In this document: piece after piece, positions 12,017 to 24,083 of the stretch | How the letters are laid out: each line of letters starts with the position of its first letter | Position numbering within the stretch: position 1 is the first letter of the stretch | Assembly (NCBI GenBank): GCA_022605405.1 | Contig: JABYQQ010000002.1 | Coordinates: forward strand, 2,542,001 to 2,606,000 | Length of the DNA stretch: 64,000 nucleotides | Direction: 5' to 3' | DNA from: Earliella scabrosa | Taxonomy: Eukaryota; Basidiomycota; Agaricomycetes; Polyporales; Polyporaceae | Made by a program: the position numbers and the translations under genes | Notes under the pieces: generated by a model | What the model was told of the DNA's origin: nothing | Databases searched by the model: none | The model's input: the letters and a program-made list of their open reading frames with translations, nothing else

Positions 12017-12655
12017 GTGAGTCGTACTCTGACTACCAGGTCGCTCTTCCTGTGACATCTACTGCTTCTGCATACAGAACTACTAGCCCATTGTATGTAC
12101 CGTCTCAACAACGTACTTACAATCTCGGATCCTACGACCGGTCTCCTAGCCGTGCTCATTATCCCAAACATCGAAAGAACATCCGTCTGGTGAGATCTCT
12201 ACTCCGTGATCCTCCTGCAGCAATCCTTTCCGCAGTCAGGACCCATCGTCCCTTTTCAAACACACTCAGTCAGACCTGTCTCAGCTCAACCTCGTCTTAC
12301 GGGTTATGGCGACCGCCACGAGCGCTTAATGGTCCAAGGCCGTAGTGCAAGTGTTCTGCCTATAACATATAGACCGGAACACTGCTCCCGCCCATATCGC
12401 AGTCAGACGACACTCGCAGGCCCGGAAACTCGTCCTTGGAGGTCAGCAGAGCCTCCACCGGCGTCCCGGATCTCCCAGCAGCCTCCACGGACCGCCGGAC
12501 CGAAGGAGTGACGGGTGCGTCGCTGACCGAGAAACGTTGAGCAGCGACAAAGGCGGGACTGATCCCGCGGTATAAATCCGGAGCGCATCGTCGCTATCTT
12601 CGCACTCATCTTCCCTGCTCCCTGTTCCTCTCTCTCGCCCACGATCCCAGCAAGC
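12017..12655. promoter_or_regulatory. EFG1 3' region and AKR promoter with TATA box
   Basis: A TATAAAT at 12571-12577 sits about 80 bp before the ATG of the aldo-keto reductase gene and is a good core-promoter candidate. The left part would be EFG1 3'UTR, possibly with an intron starting at GTGAGT just after the stop codon. No additional gene is supported. Confidence 0.55.
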
Positions 12656-13957
12656 ATGTCGTTCGGAAATTACGTGACGCTCTCCACTGGCGCGAAGATC
12701 CCCCAGATCGGGCTCGGGACCTGGCTCTCGAAGCCTAACGAGGTCGAGCAAGCTGTAGGTGTCTACGCTGGAGCGCTGCAGCGAAGCACTTGGAGGGTTT
12801 GTCTGACAATAGGGGACAGGTCGAGACGGCGATCCGGGCTGGGTACAGGCATATCGACTGCGCCATGATCTACCAAAACCAGGATGAGGTGCGTCTCAGG
12901 CTCTCCTGCTCGTCTTTCCTTCCATCTGACGCGGTCTGCCCTTCAGGTCGGCCGCGCGCTGAAGAAGGTGATTCCCTCGGTAGTGAAGCGCGAGGAGCTC
13001 TTCATCACGACCAAGCTCTGGAACACCGCGCACAAGCCCGAGCTCGTCGAGGTCGAGTTCAACGAATCGCTCAAGCAGCTCGGCCTCGACTACGTCGACC
13101 TCTACCGTGCGTCCCCTCCCCTCCGCTCTTCTCTCTCACGTGCATTAAGCTCAGGGTGCGCGCGTAACAGTCATCCACTGGCCCATCGCGTTCCCACCTG
13201 GGGGCGACTTTGAGCCCGAGGACCCGGACCGGCCGGGCTGGGTGAAGCTCGACCTCGAGACGAGCCTCACGGACACCTGGAAGGCGATGATCAAGCTCCT
13301 CGACACGGGCAAGGTCAAGGCGATCGGCGTGTCCAACTTCAGGCCCGAGCACATCCAGGGCATCGCCGACGCGACGGGCGTGTGGCCCGCCGTGGACCAG
13401 GTCGAGGCGCACCCGCTCAACCCGCAGGACGACCTCGTCCAGTACTGCAAGGAGCACAACATCCACATCACCGCGTACAGCCCACTCGGGAACAACAGTA
13501 CGTCGCGCTTCGTTTCTCTCTTGTGTGTTGGGGTGAGATGGAGGATCCGGATTGCTGACGGTGGGTGCGCACAGTGGTGGGCGAGAAGATGCTCACGGAG
13601 TACCCGGAGGTGATCGATATCGCGAAGAAGCTGAACGCGACCCCGGCGCAGGTGCTCATCGCATGGGGCACGAAGCGCGGGTACTCGGTCATCCCGAAGA
13701 GCATCACCCCAGGTATGTCCACTCTATTCGCCATCATCCGCATCGGTGCTGACGGCGTGCGTGGCCGGCCAGAACGCATCGTGTCGAACTTCCAGCAGGT
13801 CGAGCTCTCGGACGAGGACTACGAGAAGATCTGCGAGCTGGGGCGCAAGAACCCGAGGAGGTACAACGTCAAGACGATGTACCCGCCGTTCTGGGACATC
13901 AACATGTTCAACGACCCGGCCGAGGCGACGACGACGAACAAGGTCAAGATCGTGTGA
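12656..13957 (+). CDS. Aldo-keto reductase (NADPH-dependent)
   Basis: Six exons: 12656-12754, 12820-12888, 12947-13106, 13171-13497, 13575-13712 and 13773-13957, giving 325 aa, a normal AKR length. The (beta/alpha)8 enzyme reduces aldehydes, ketones or sugars with NADPH in the cytosol. The catalytic tetrad is visible as Asp46 and Tyr51 ([10 protein letters not shown]), Lys79 (ITTKLWN) and His112 (LIHWP). GVSNF and the cofactor-binding IPKSITPERI motif are present. The C-terminal RRYN...[10 protein letters not shown] resembles fungal glycerol dehydrogenase or aldehyde reductase types (AKR1/AKR3-like). The exact substrate cannot be read from sequence. A TATA box lies 80 bp upstream. Confidence 0.92.
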
Positions 13958-14306
13958 GCTGTCCTTGGGCGTGTGGGGGCGGAGGCGAGCACGAAGAGCG
14001 TAGTGTACTTATCTGTATCCCTATAGCCCCTCCGGGCAGACCTGGACACATTTTGAAGCGCTACAGGGTGGTGTGAAGGAGCGCAAGCCCCACGATTGAA
14101 TCCTTCAGTAGCTGTGAATCGGGCCATACATGGTATAGAAGATTGCGATCAGCTCGAGTGAGCTTATGCTAGTTTTGGCGAGAGTGCAGTGCATGTTCAT
14201 GCACGCCACGCCAGACGATCGCGCGCGTTGAATGCCCAATCTTGCCTCCTTTCGAAGACGGTTGCTCACAGTTTCTGGACGCTTGACCATAGATTAATTT
14301 GTTGCC
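13958..14306. other. Convergent 3' region AKR / MYND-1
   Basis: About 350 bp between the stop codons of two convergent genes; it should hold both 3'UTRs and polyadenylation signals. No gene or repeat is visible. Confidence 0.4.
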
Positions 14307-15152
14307 CTACTGTATGATCCCGTCGTTCAGCATACGGAGCAAGTGGCTCCTCCACGTATCCCTTCTGTCCTCGGGCAGCGGGTTCTTGCCGTCGTCGCCA
14401 CCGACCTTGAACGCGAACGGGACCATGTTCGTCATGCAGCCCTCCATATTGTGCATAAAGACGAGGAACGTCCCCGCGGAGCCACGCTTTATGCGCGACT
14501 CGTTCGTCGCCTTGAGCATGGCCTTCATCTGCGCCATCTGGTCGGGCGGGACGGGGATGTCGTCCTGCTTCCACACCTGCGCCGCGTAGCAGTAAAAGCC
14601 CGTCTCTGGTCGTTTTGAGTGCGGGCGCGGGCGGACGACGACGACGAGCAGGCTGTCCTTGGCGCGCTCGGGCTCGTGGAAGATATTGAGCGCGGCGTAT
14701 GCGGCGTCGGCGAGCGAAGGCCCGTGCTTAGACGAGAAGTCGCGAAGGGCCTTCATGACGTCGACCGAGCCGGGATGCAGCTCGTCGACCTCCCGGTTCA
14801 TCTGGCACTTGGTCTTGTGCGTCGCCCAGGCCCCTTTCTGGCATTCTTTGCTCTACTTCAGCCATGGGCGGCGTGAGCGAGCTCGGAGATAGGGACAGTG
14901 AGGAGATGGACGTACGCAGTATAGCTCCGTCCTGCAGCCTGCACAGCGAAATAGTTTCGCGCCCTGTGCGCGAGAGCGGTCGCATGCTTGGCAGTGCATC
15001 ATTTCTCGTTGGATGAGGCTCTGGCGGTCGGCCGGTGGCGCGTGGTTGGCGGGTGCTGGAGGGACAGGGTTCAGCATCCCGTCGATGCCGGCGAGTCTGC
15101 ACCATTCGCATCGAACGTTGGGGAGGTATGTCAGGGAGTCGAGAAAGTCCAT
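14307..15152 (-). CDS. MYND zinc-finger protein 1
   Basis: Two exons, 15152-14916 and 14852-14307, give 260 aa; the intron splits the finger after the YC pair. MYND ligands are visible at Cys54, Cys57, Cys70, Cys73, Cys79, Cys83, His91 and Cys95 (CQACD, CAGC, LYC, ECQ, HKTKC). MYND fingers usually bind proline-rich peptides. The C-terminal part (about 110-260) has no recognised catalytic domain; it contains a VVVVRPRPH strand and an LRMLNDGIIQ end, both shared with the neighbouring MYND-2. An upstream in-frame extension to 15278 lacks support from MYND-2. The gene is divergent from MYND-2, 214 bp away. Confidence 0.85.
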
Positions 15153-15366
15153 GGTCGACGAGCAGCAATCCAGAGTACAGGCGAATATTTTCGACGAGAC
15201 TCGAATGAGTTGGAGGCAGAGTGGTGCTCGTCGCCGGAGGAGTTGAGCTCGCCATCGGCAAAGTCCGAAGACGGCCATGTGAATTTGACTGCGAGGACGA
15301 CTTGGTCGCTGACCACCATCGCTCCTTTTCTCGCTCGTGCTCGACGAGCCGACCCTCTAGCTCGTC
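15153..15366. promoter_or_regulatory. Divergent promoter of the MYND pair
   Basis: Only 214 bp separate the two start codons, so the two MYND paralogues almost certainly share promoter sequence. I did not identify a clear TATA box. Confidence 0.5.
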
Positions 15367-16174
15367 ATGGACATTGGCCAGCTCGTCGACTACCTCGAGA
15401 TCGGCTGCGAATGCTGCCAGGTCGAATACAACGTCTGGTTCCTGACTGGCGTACCTCCGCCGCCTCAACGCCATGCGCTCGCGGACCCCAAGGCTGCGCT
15501 GCACCGGGAGCTCATGCAGTGCCAGTTCTGCTTCAAGTCGCGTCGGGAAAGGGCGACGTTCTTTCGCTGCGGAGGGTGTCAGATTGAGATCTACTGCGTG
15601 CGTCCCGCTTCGTCTTCCCCGCTCTCCTCCGCGTTGACGGCCATCGCAGAGCAAAGAGTGCCAGAAGCAAGCGTGGAAGAGACACAAGGAGAAGTGCGCG
15701 CTGAACCGCAAGTACCAGCCAAACGGCGGGGGCGAGCCGAAGCCCATGAAGGACCTCCGCGCGTTCACGTCCAAGCACCGGCCTTCGATATCCCAGGCGG
15801 CCGCGACCGCGCTTGGCGTCGCAGATGATCCCGGGCGGGCGCAGGAGTACGTGTTCGTCATCTTCCTCCGCCCGCGGCCGTCCTCGACCCACATCGAGAC
15901 GTCGTTCTTCGCGTTCGGGGCTGCGGTCGTGCCGTTCAGTGCGTTCTCGCAGCAGCAGTACGTGGAGATGAAGGGCCAGCTCAAGTCGGCGCACGATCTG
16001 AATGTGCAGAACGGCTCGCTGGGCGCGATGGAGGTCGTGTTGATGTGCTTGGACCCGAACGTCGTCAACGTCGTCATGATGGGCTTCTCGAACGACCCCT
16101 CGCCGGTCGAGAGCCCGGGCAAGGATTGGAAGCACTGGCTGCTGCATAGGCTGAATGAGGGCATTGTGTGCTAG
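15367..16174 (+). CDS. MYND zinc-finger protein 2
   Basis: Exons 15367-15597 and 15650-16174 give 251 aa, with the intron at the same codon as in MYND-1. The MYND ligands are Cys52, Cys55, Cys68, Cys71, Cys77, Cys81, His89 and Cys93. The rest parallels MYND-1: LRAFTSKHRPS near the finger, FLRPRPS as the central strand, and LLHRLNEGIVC at the C-terminus. The pair therefore arose by an inverted duplication. Such short MYND proteins are commonly multiplied in agaricomycetes; their partners are unknown. I expect a nuclear or cytosolic adaptor rather than an enzyme. Confidence 0.87.
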
Positions 16175-16673
16175 TCGGACGAGCGGGCGTGGGTTTGGTG
16201 AACTTGTGAGTGTTGAGTGACACCTTGCGCTACTGATCACTTAGACTCCGGTGTACAGCTGCTGCATGTATCAATGAGTTGTATCGTTAGCTCAATATCT
16301 ATCCTTCATCAAGTCTAGCTCCCGGCATATCATCGCAGACAGATGGCCGCATATATGCGCTCTACCAGCGTCCTGATGGGGAACTCTACGAGACATGGAG
16401 CAACTTCGCCGCCGCTCGGGGCGCGCACTTCGGCCAGTGGCCGCTACTACCCATTCAGCACCCCCACACACAAATAACGCCCTAGGGAACTGCGAGAGCT
16501 CATGAGCCCGTGACACTATGGCGACCCTTGTTCCCGGGCGGCGGCCCCTGCGAGCATGATACATCGCCTCGTCGTTGTTGTTTCTGAGTCGGAGGTGAAG
16601 CTTCAACCCGTCCATGCCCCTTTTCTATGTTGCGTCACACCTTCAACTCCATCCGCCACTGAACGCACTCGCT
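16175..16673. other. Intergenic MYND-2 / A4
   Basis: About 500 bp containing the MYND-2 3' end and the A4 upstream region, with a GTTGTTGTTT stretch close to the A4 start. No B relic is visible on the minus strand. Confidence 0.4.
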
Positions 16674-18004
16674 ATGGGTGTGGCGTTTCCTCACCCCTGC
16701 TCGTACGCTGCGATCCAGGTCGACCCGGTGGCATCAGTCGCACATCTCAACGACGAGAATGCTCTGGCCGCGGCTCGAGCCTTGTATTCAAGAACCTACT
16801 TGGTGTACATCGTCCGTGTGAGTCTGTCTGCTATCTTACATACCACCTATACTAGCCTCGTACATATCACCTATACTAGCCTCGACGCTTGAAGTTAGAT
16901 TGTGACATGAGCTGACGAGCAACTTTGACTCAGGATCACTCTTTGCCGTTTCCTGGCAGGCCATGGTACGGCTTTACCGTGCGTCCCGTTGGAACATCTC
17001 TCCGTACGCCAGAGGTGAAGGATTGCATCACCGAGGACATGTGCACCCCAATCTTCCCGAATCAAAGACATCCATCCAATCGTGAGCCACTCCACACGCG
17101 GCCGGCGTTTCCGTACTCGAATTGCTACCATTGGTTCAGTCCGGAGCTCGACGTGCGCGTTCACGCTCGCCCCGAAGGATTTGATACCGATCGTGCTATC
17201 GTGCTACCGGGGATAGGTCAGATGGACTTGAAGGTCAACATGGCCTTGGACGATAGCAAAGCGATGCAAGCAAGGAGAGCACGAATGACGCAATTACCCT
17301 CAACCTCAGATCCTAGGATATGGCCCTCAGAAGAACCTCCCGCCGCTTCACGCTCCCAAGATCTACTGGAGGACGACAGGGCCTCCGCTCGCACAAATGC
17401 GTCGGCGTCGAACAGTATTGTGTCAAGCGCATCTGGACTGGATGCCCTCCTTGAACCCTTCGCCGGTGACCTGCATGCAAACGCGGAACTGTTTCCGGTT
17501 GTTCACCTCTGGCTCAACTTCGGATCGAGCTTCACGGAGGACGAAATCGCGAACCCAATACATCTGTATGAGGAACGGGACTCCATCATCCGGTACGCTC
17601 CTCTTCGATCTCACTTGGAGAGTCAACGTGGAATAACACTTGTCCTGTCTAGGATCATCCGAGAAGCCCGAGCCCGGGATCCATCTATTCCTCCTCTATC
17701 TGTTCCGCCTGCGTTTGGCTACCACCATGATGACGAAGGTACCGAGTACTCGGACTTTGGTAGCCTGATGGACGTCAGAAGTGGGCTTGGACCTTGCCAC
17801 TCTGACGACGCGAGCGAATACGCGTCACAAGAAGGGGAGATCGTCAAGTTCGACGTCAAGCGTGAGTCCCTATCAACGTCATACGATAGGTATTCGCTCA
17901 TATCCCATCTTACGAAAGGATTTCGACCTCTCAAGATGGTGCGTAGAGCTCGCACATACCTCAAACGGATGTTCCTCCTCCCCTACATCCCCGTATGGCC
18001 TTAG
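16674..18004 (+). CDS. Family A paralogue A4
   Basis: Exons are 16674-16817, 16934-17592, 17653-17861 and 17919-18004 (365 aa). Exon 1 is 144 nt and encodes MGVAFPHPCSYAAIQVDPVA, ending TYLVYIVR. Exon 2 runs DHSLPFPGRPWYGF, then DMCTPIFPN, FPYSNCYHW, a short Ser/Pro linker and VHLWLNFGSSF...NPIHLYEERDSII. Exon 3 opens IIREARARDPSIPPL and exon 4 is FRPLKMVRRARTYLKRM with the PYIPVWP end. Intron 1 is longer than usual (116 nt) because it holds a tandem repeat at about 16841-16882. The gene is most similar to its neighbour A5. No B partner is adjacent. Function unknown. Confidence 0.78.
16841..16882. repeat. Short tandem repeat inside A4 intron 1
   Basis: The unit CACCTATACTAGCCTCG occurs twice, spaced by GTACATAT. 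It lies wholly within the first intron of A4 and accounts for part of its length. Confidence 0.7.
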
Positions 18005-18447
18005 CCAGATACAATCCGTTCACTCGAGTGGACCGCGTAATCCCCTCGTCTCCTATACATCGCTCATTTTCTCCCGACACTCTTCCTTCAACATCGATCT
18101 CGATTCTTCTATCGCATCAGGCGCCAGGCTTATTGTTGACGGCACTACCGCCTCATCGTCGGTATCATGATCTGTTAACAATACACGATTGCTTTTGTCT
18201 CACCCGTCGACACGGACAAGCGGTCGACGACTTGGCACCCACACGAACAAATACAGCCATATCGAACCGTGAGAGAGGGCTCCGGCGGCATTGTGGCGAC
18301 TATGGCCGCCGTTGTTGTACTCCACGCCTTGCCTACAACCTTGCACAACTCGAAGTCACTTCTTCTCTCACCCCTTCATTCTCGATCCCGCTCACGGACG
18401 CAGACTTACCCCCGTCTCCCTTCCCGCCACAGAGTCTCAACTCCGTG
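18005..18447. other. Intergenic A4 / A5
   Basis: About 440 bp between two tandem A genes. Frames here run on from A4 but have no shared motif. It presumably contains the A5 promoter. Confidence 0.4.
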
Positions 18448-19889
18448 ATGGACTCGATGGGCGTACCGTTTCCTCACCCGTGCTCATACGCCGCGATACA
18501 GCTGGACCCAGTGGCGTCGGTTGAGCATCTCGACGATGAGAAGGCGTTGGCGGCGGCACGGTCCATCCGTCCCAAAACCTACTTGGTTTACATCGTCCGC
18601 GTGAGTCTGACTTTCACCTCGATCTTATCGCTACTAGCACCTAAGCATACGACGCACGGGGGCCCCGTCGGCACTGATCGGCCTAGAGTCTACCATACAT
18701 TGGCTAACGAACGGCTTCGACACAGGACCACTCTTTACCGTTCCCGGACAGACCATGGTACGGCTTCACTGTGCGTCCCATTGGGACCTCGCTCCGTCCT
18801 CCAGAGGATGAAGCGTGCCTCACAGAGGACATGTGCACCCCGATCTTCCCGAATGAAAGTCATCCACTCAATCGTGCCCCGATTCACACGCGACCGGAGT
18901 TCCCATACTCAAATTGCTACCACTGGTTCAGTCCGGAGCTGGACGTACGCGTTCATGCTCGTCCTGAAGGATTCGATACCGAACATGCTGTTCTGCTGCC
19001 AGGCAAAGGTCAAGTCCGGCTGAAGATCAATATGGCTCTAGACGAGAGCAAAGCTATACAAGCCAGGAAGGCACGAATGGCAGTGGCACAGGGCTCGGCA
19101 GCCATGTATCCGACATGCTCGCGACCTGACGACGCTCCGCCTCCTCATGAACTTCCCCACCACTCCGTCACAAGGGTCGATGTGCCGGCATGTGCGACGG
19201 ATGCGGACCCCGTCGACACGACCACGCCAGGTCCTCCAGTGCCACTTGAGGACGACAAGGCCTCGACTCACACGGACGTTTCTGCGTCCGGCAGTGTCAG
19301 CTCGAGTAACTCTGACATGGGTGCTTTGCTTGAAGTATTCGCCGGCGATCCGCACGCAAATGTGGAATTGTTTCCGGTCGTCCACCTCTGGGTGGACTTC
19401 ACATCAACCTTCCATTCAGAGAACGACATAGCTAATCCAATCCATCTCTATGAGGAACGGGACGCCGTCGTTCGGTACGCTCTTGTAGTGTTTCTCCTTA
19501 TAGAGCCAAAGTCGATTGACACCCATCCTGACTAGGATCATCCAAAAGGCACGAGCGCGAGACCCGTCTCTCCCTCGTCTGACTATCCCACCTCCGTTTG
19601 GCTACCACGATGATGACGGAGATACCGAGGAGTCTGGTAGCCTGATGGATGTTGCGAGTGGGCTTGGCCCTGGCCATTCTGACGATGCGAGCGACTATGC
19701 GGCTCAAGTGGATACCGACAGACCCCAAGTAAAACGTAAGTCCCTATCAGCGTTGGGCCTTGTGTATGAAATTGCTCATATCCCATCCTTACGAAAGGAT
19801 ATCGAGTTCGACCCCTCGAGATACTGCGCAGAACTCGCACATACGTCGGACGGATGTTCGGCCTACCCTACATTCCCGTGTGGCCTTAG
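18448..19889 (+). CDS. Family A paralogue A5
   Basis: Exons 18448-18600, 18726-19474, 19536-19735 and 19798-19889 give 397 aa; a second in-frame ATG at 18457 would make exon 1 exactly 144 nt as in A4. It shares with A4 the pieces MGVPFPHPCSYAAIQLDPVA, DHSLPFPDRPWYGF, FPYSNCYHW, NPIHLYEERDAVV and the MFGLPYIPVWP end, so the two are a tandem duplicate pair. The linker (about residues 150-235) is longer and quite different, rich in Pro, His and Asp. Both introns 3 carry nearly the same sequence. Function unknown. Confidence 0.77.
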
Positions 19890-21325
19890 CCGGATCCACT
19901 CCATCGACTCGAGTCCACCGTGTACTTTATCCTCCGCATCATCCTCTCGCCTTTGCTCGACTTCTGCCATATATGCCGTCAGTGTGACCTGACTTCGATT
20001 TACCGGGTTCTAATTCAAGCTACTGTTTGCGTACACGTGGATGAGACTACAGGGTGCGCGGAGTAGCATCGAGAAGAGGTCTGACTGGCCACTGGTAAGC
20101 GAGTAGTACCTTTGAAGGTACCCCCGGTGGTGATTCGTATTGAGGATAGGCTTCCGGTGTTAGCTCCGATAGAAATAGATTCGCAGACTTGATGACAAAA
20201 TCAACTAGCATCAGCCCCAAGACAGATTTTGCAGCTTGCGCAGGCTCTCAATTGAAGGAGGAAGGGGAGACAAGAGAGGCAGGCGCCCGGCGCGCACTCG
20301 CCTCGACGCGCCGAAGCCGGCAGCGCTCCCCACTCTTCCACGGACCTCTCTCTCCCTCTCGAATCTCTCATGTCATGTCTACTTCGCTTTGTCTACGATA
20401 CAGGACAGGACTCGACGCTATGACCTCCGACGATGTTCGAGGATTGACTATCGACGATGGAGCTCACCGCAACACCGCCCTCACGATGACCTGTCCGAGC
20501 TATAGGATGGACTGTGCAGAACATACGGCGTGTTCAACAATTTAGGGAGTTGCTGCTGAAGCAGCTGTATGAACGTGAGCAGAGGACTGGCTGCGTCTCA
20601 TCACGTTCGTGGTGCTTGGCCCTTAGGTGAGATGGTACGTCCCCAGCAGCTCCCCGCTGTGCTCAACACTCTCGCCGCTAGTACCGCATGCGAACTGGTG
20701 GCACATGTCAGGTCTCCTGTTCACTGTCAACGGATTGGAGTGGATTGGGATCGATTTGTATGCGGAAAGGAGAAACGCGATAAAGAGACGAGGAGTCGGA
20801 GGACCGGAACAGTCACGATCTGCTATGGCGAGTGCAAAGCTACCTCCCCAGACTTCGCCCTCGCTTTCTCCCCTTCTCCCCTTACTCCCCCCTCATGCCG
20901 TCTCCTACTGCACCATCTGACGATATCGCACACAACGTTGGCGTTGGTCAGCAAGTCCTCGAGCCCTCGTGAGTTCCCGCTAGCTACGTCGAGCTGGTGT
21001 TGCTGGACAGCAGAGGGCAACGACAGGATGTGGTACCCCGTGACTTAATATGCCACCCTTACAAAGCTTCCCTTGACGGCCTCCTCGAGAACGAGAAGTG
21101 CTCGAGGCAGGCGAACCGTGACCCTGACGGTTGCCGGCCTTGTACCGAAGCGAGTTCTGCATCGACCCGCTTCTCGGGGCGCGAAGTCCGGTAAGCAGCT
21201 GATATGAGACTCGCTGGACCTACAGATATACTCACGGACTTCATCAGCGTCTTGGAAACAGACGTGTCTGACACGCGATATAGACTGGAGGCTCGAGCCT
21301 GGTACGACCGGCATGTAGAGCATCA
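19890..21325. other. Intergenic A5 / B3, no clear gene
   Basis: About 1.4 kb. Frames at 20189-20545 and 20569-21048 have possible splice donors, but no motif and no resemblance to family A, family B or any gene I know. The right end receives the 3' end of B3. Confidence 0.35.
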
Positions 21326-22288
21326 TCAGCGGGAAGTTACGGCGGAGCGAAGGTATGATATAGTTACCTTGTGTATTTCGGCTCGTCGAACAGGGCCAAC
21401 GTGAGGAGTATCGCCTGCTTTGCGAGGAGTCGCCGGCCTCCTGTGACATTCAGATTCTGCCGTGCTGAAGGCGGATGTTGCCACAGTGCTCATGGACACG
21501 TTTGACGTTCCCTGCGCGTCCATTGTGAGTCGTTATGCACTCCTGACACGGATTCACTCACCCCGCCTATCTCCTGTATCCGTTTCTTCCAGTGATTCTA
21601 TCGGATGCATGAGCTTATGACTCAACTGAGTGGCCTTTCAGCTCACCAAGCACTCCGCCGCGAGACGGTCTCCGACACCTTGGTGCGTACACTTTCGCTG
21701 CCACTCCACCGTCTTCTCGCTGATCTTCTCCTCCAGGAGTCTCATCGCTGTGTCGCCGAATACCCAAGTCTGTGTGGGCCGTTCCGGGTGTTTGGGGTCT
21801 CGGCCCCACCGGGAGATGAGTCGTCTGTTGCTGTGGAAGATCCAACAGATGACCCATGCTCTCTTCGTCCACCCCGGAGTTGAATGGAGATGGTCGGAGC
21901 CTTCGACCGGCGCGTCATCGCAGTAGAGAGGCATGCAGAACTCTTGGAAGATCTCGGGAAGGTCGGTGATCTGTTTGCCTTCGAACGACGCGATGATGCA
22001 CATCCGCCTCGGGATGCACACGGTCTTGTCGTAGCGAGGCTCGGGATCCATCATGATGCATGGGCGGCCCCATTTCTCCGTCGCCCTGTCCTTCTGGAGT
22101 ATGTCATGGTACGATTCCACTGACCGACTCCACAAGGGACGACCGAGGTTGGAGAAGTTCTGTCGCAGGATGTCGTATATGGGGGTGTAGACTGACTCCC
22201 GTATTGCGAACACGTCCCCGGGGCTTATCTGTCCGGTTCGGGTTTGAGTGTCGCCTTCAGGCAAGTGTGCGCATCCGCAAGATGTCAT
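21326..22288 (-). CDS. Family B paralogue B3 (paired with A6)
   Basis: Exons 22288-21647, 21597-21562 (a 36-nt microexon) and 21511-21326 give 287 aa. It starts MTSCGCAHL (CxC), then GDVFAIRESVYTPIYDIL, RPCIMM, LPEIFQEFCMP, HLHSTPGW, RAWVICWIF, WVFGDTAMRLL and a helix ending AAECL before the microexon NHWKKRIQEIGG. The tail is Ser/Thr/Arg-rich and variable. Introns are phase 0 as in B1 and B2. A further splice near CACAAG (about 21380) cannot be excluded, so the last 15 residues are uncertain. A6 diverges from it 491 bp away. Function unknown. Confidence 0.7.
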
Positions 22289-22779
22289 GGTGGTGATGTT
22301 CTGGAGAAAGCTACGTGATCACCCGACTCTTTACGGTCATTGTATCCTGCTGCGGGCGCTAACACAGATCAAAAACAATGCTTGGGCTGTAGCAGGGCCA
22401 GAGCAAACTCATGAACAGCCCGCCTACAGGCAGGTGAGTACAAGACGCCTTATGACCAGGTGCATGGGCCCGTTACGGTTACGGGACTGGCGACGGGACT
22501 GTGCGGAGCTGAGATTCAAACGTCTAGACCGACAAACAACAGCACACAAGGACGTGAGAAGAAGACTAGACAAGACTGTCCTCGCTCATCCGAGTCGAAC
22601 ACAATGACAGCATGCGCCATCACGACGGTCTCCGCGAACTCGATAGCTTGCTATGACCTTGTGCTATCAGCCGAAGTAGCGGACTACAGATGTAAAGATG
22701 GTCTCTCAGTCGGGATTGTTCCACGTCTTCCCATCCCCGTCCTGACGCCAGCAGAGACGACCTATCGATTCCGCTGGTG
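22289..22779. promoter_or_regulatory. Shared divergent promoter region B3/A6
   Basis: These 491 bp separate the B3 and A6 start codons. ACAAACAA at 22532-22539 is the complement of the TTGTTTGT core seen in the A2/B1 and A3/B2 regions, but the full forkhead core is missing here. Confidence 0.45.
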
Positions 22780-24083
22780 ATGAACTCTCCGCTATATGCT
22801 CCATTCCCAGGCATCTATGCTGTCATTCGCGTCGATCCGGTTGCTATGGTGCAGCACCTCGACCGGGATGCCATCCTTGCAGCAGAGTCGCTCAATCCCA
22901 AGTCCTATTTGGTCTACATCAACACCGTAAGTTGCTCATTTATAGCCCTCCACTGCCCACTAACGCATGCATGTCATGGAAGATCCTAGCTCTTCCGTTC
23001 CCGAACAAGCCGTGGTATCTCTTCTCCCTCATGCCCGTCGCTCCTTCTTCCCCACAGCGAGATGACGAGCAGCGCATCACTCCAGAGATGTGTACGCCGA
23101 TCTTCCCTAACGCAGCTCGTCCCGCGGGCCGCGAGCCTCTGCGAACGACGCCCATCTTCCCGTACACAAACTGCTATCATTGCACAGATGCATGCATCGA
23201 TGTGCGTGTGTTGGCTCGACCAGAGGGCTTCATCGAAGAGGAGGCGACGAAGCTTCCAGCCGACCAACGGGCTATCCTTGGGCGCAACTTCGCTCAGGAT
23301 CGCGCTGATACGTACACCAATTGGTGCAGTGGCGGACTGGATGTACGAGGAGGCTTCGGTGACGCCACGCCTAGCGATGTTCACGTCGGGCGGACTGGAG
23401 AAGATATGGACGTTGGCCGGCTCGTCGATGCGGACGTCATCGAAGATGGCGACGGGACAGCCTCTCTCTATTCCCATCTCACCCTGTCCTCGACTGCACC
23501 ATCTGACGATCCCGTGGATACGATGATCAACATGGGGATGTTTGGGGATCCTACAGCAAACGTCGAGGTGCTGCCTCTCGTACACCTCTGGATGAATCTT
23601 GGGGAGAATCTTAAGCAGGAAGAGATAACGGACCCCATACACTTGTACGAGGAGCGAGACGCGATTGTGAGGTGATTGGGTGCTGTCAAGGCATGCAACG
23701 CGTATCTTAGCTTACTATCTCGGTCATAGAATCATCGAGCAAGCCAGAGTCCGCAATCCATCGCTGCCTCCGCTTGACGTTCCCCTCCCGTTTTCGGTTC
23801 CTGAACGGTTCAGTAAGACCAGCGACTCTCTGTGCAGCGGATACGATGAGACCTGCTCCCTTGAGGGTGCTGGTCTTGACGGAGATGCTTCATGCGCGAG
23901 GGGTGAAAACCCACGGTGCACTCAGACAAAACCTCGACGTGAGTTGCTCTCGGTGAACTTGCACGACTGCAGACAACCCTGACAGTTCCTGTTGCAGGAG
24001 TTCGCCCGCTGAAACTACTGCGTAAATCGCATGCATATCTCAAACATATCTTGCGCTTCCCGTACGTTCTGATCTGGCCTTGA
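22780..24083 (+). CDS. Family A paralogue A6 (paired with B3)
   Basis: Exons 22780-22926 (147 nt), 22983-23671 (689 nt), 23730-23938 and 23998-24083 (86 nt) give 376 aa. Conserved parts are YAVIRVDPVAMVQHL, SYLVYINT, ILALPFPNKPWYLF, EMCTPIFPN, FPYTNCYHC (Cys replaces Trp), VHLWMNLGENL...DPIHLYEERDAIV, IIEQARVRNPSLPPL and VRPLKLLRKSHAYLKHIL...PYVLIWP. Exon lengths match A3 almost exactly, and both are B-paired, which hints that the A/B pair duplicated as one unit. The linker is Asp/Gly/Thr-rich. Function unknown. Confidence 0.78.

Noticed and set aside
11207..12058. 283-codon antisense frame over EFG1
   Set aside because: A Leu/Arg-rich shadow produced by the GC-rich EFG1 exon.
14728..16164. 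478-codon minus-strand frame across the MYND pair
   Set aside because: It runs antisense to MYND-2 and through the shared promoter and MYND-1 intron; composition is shadow-like and no domain is seen.
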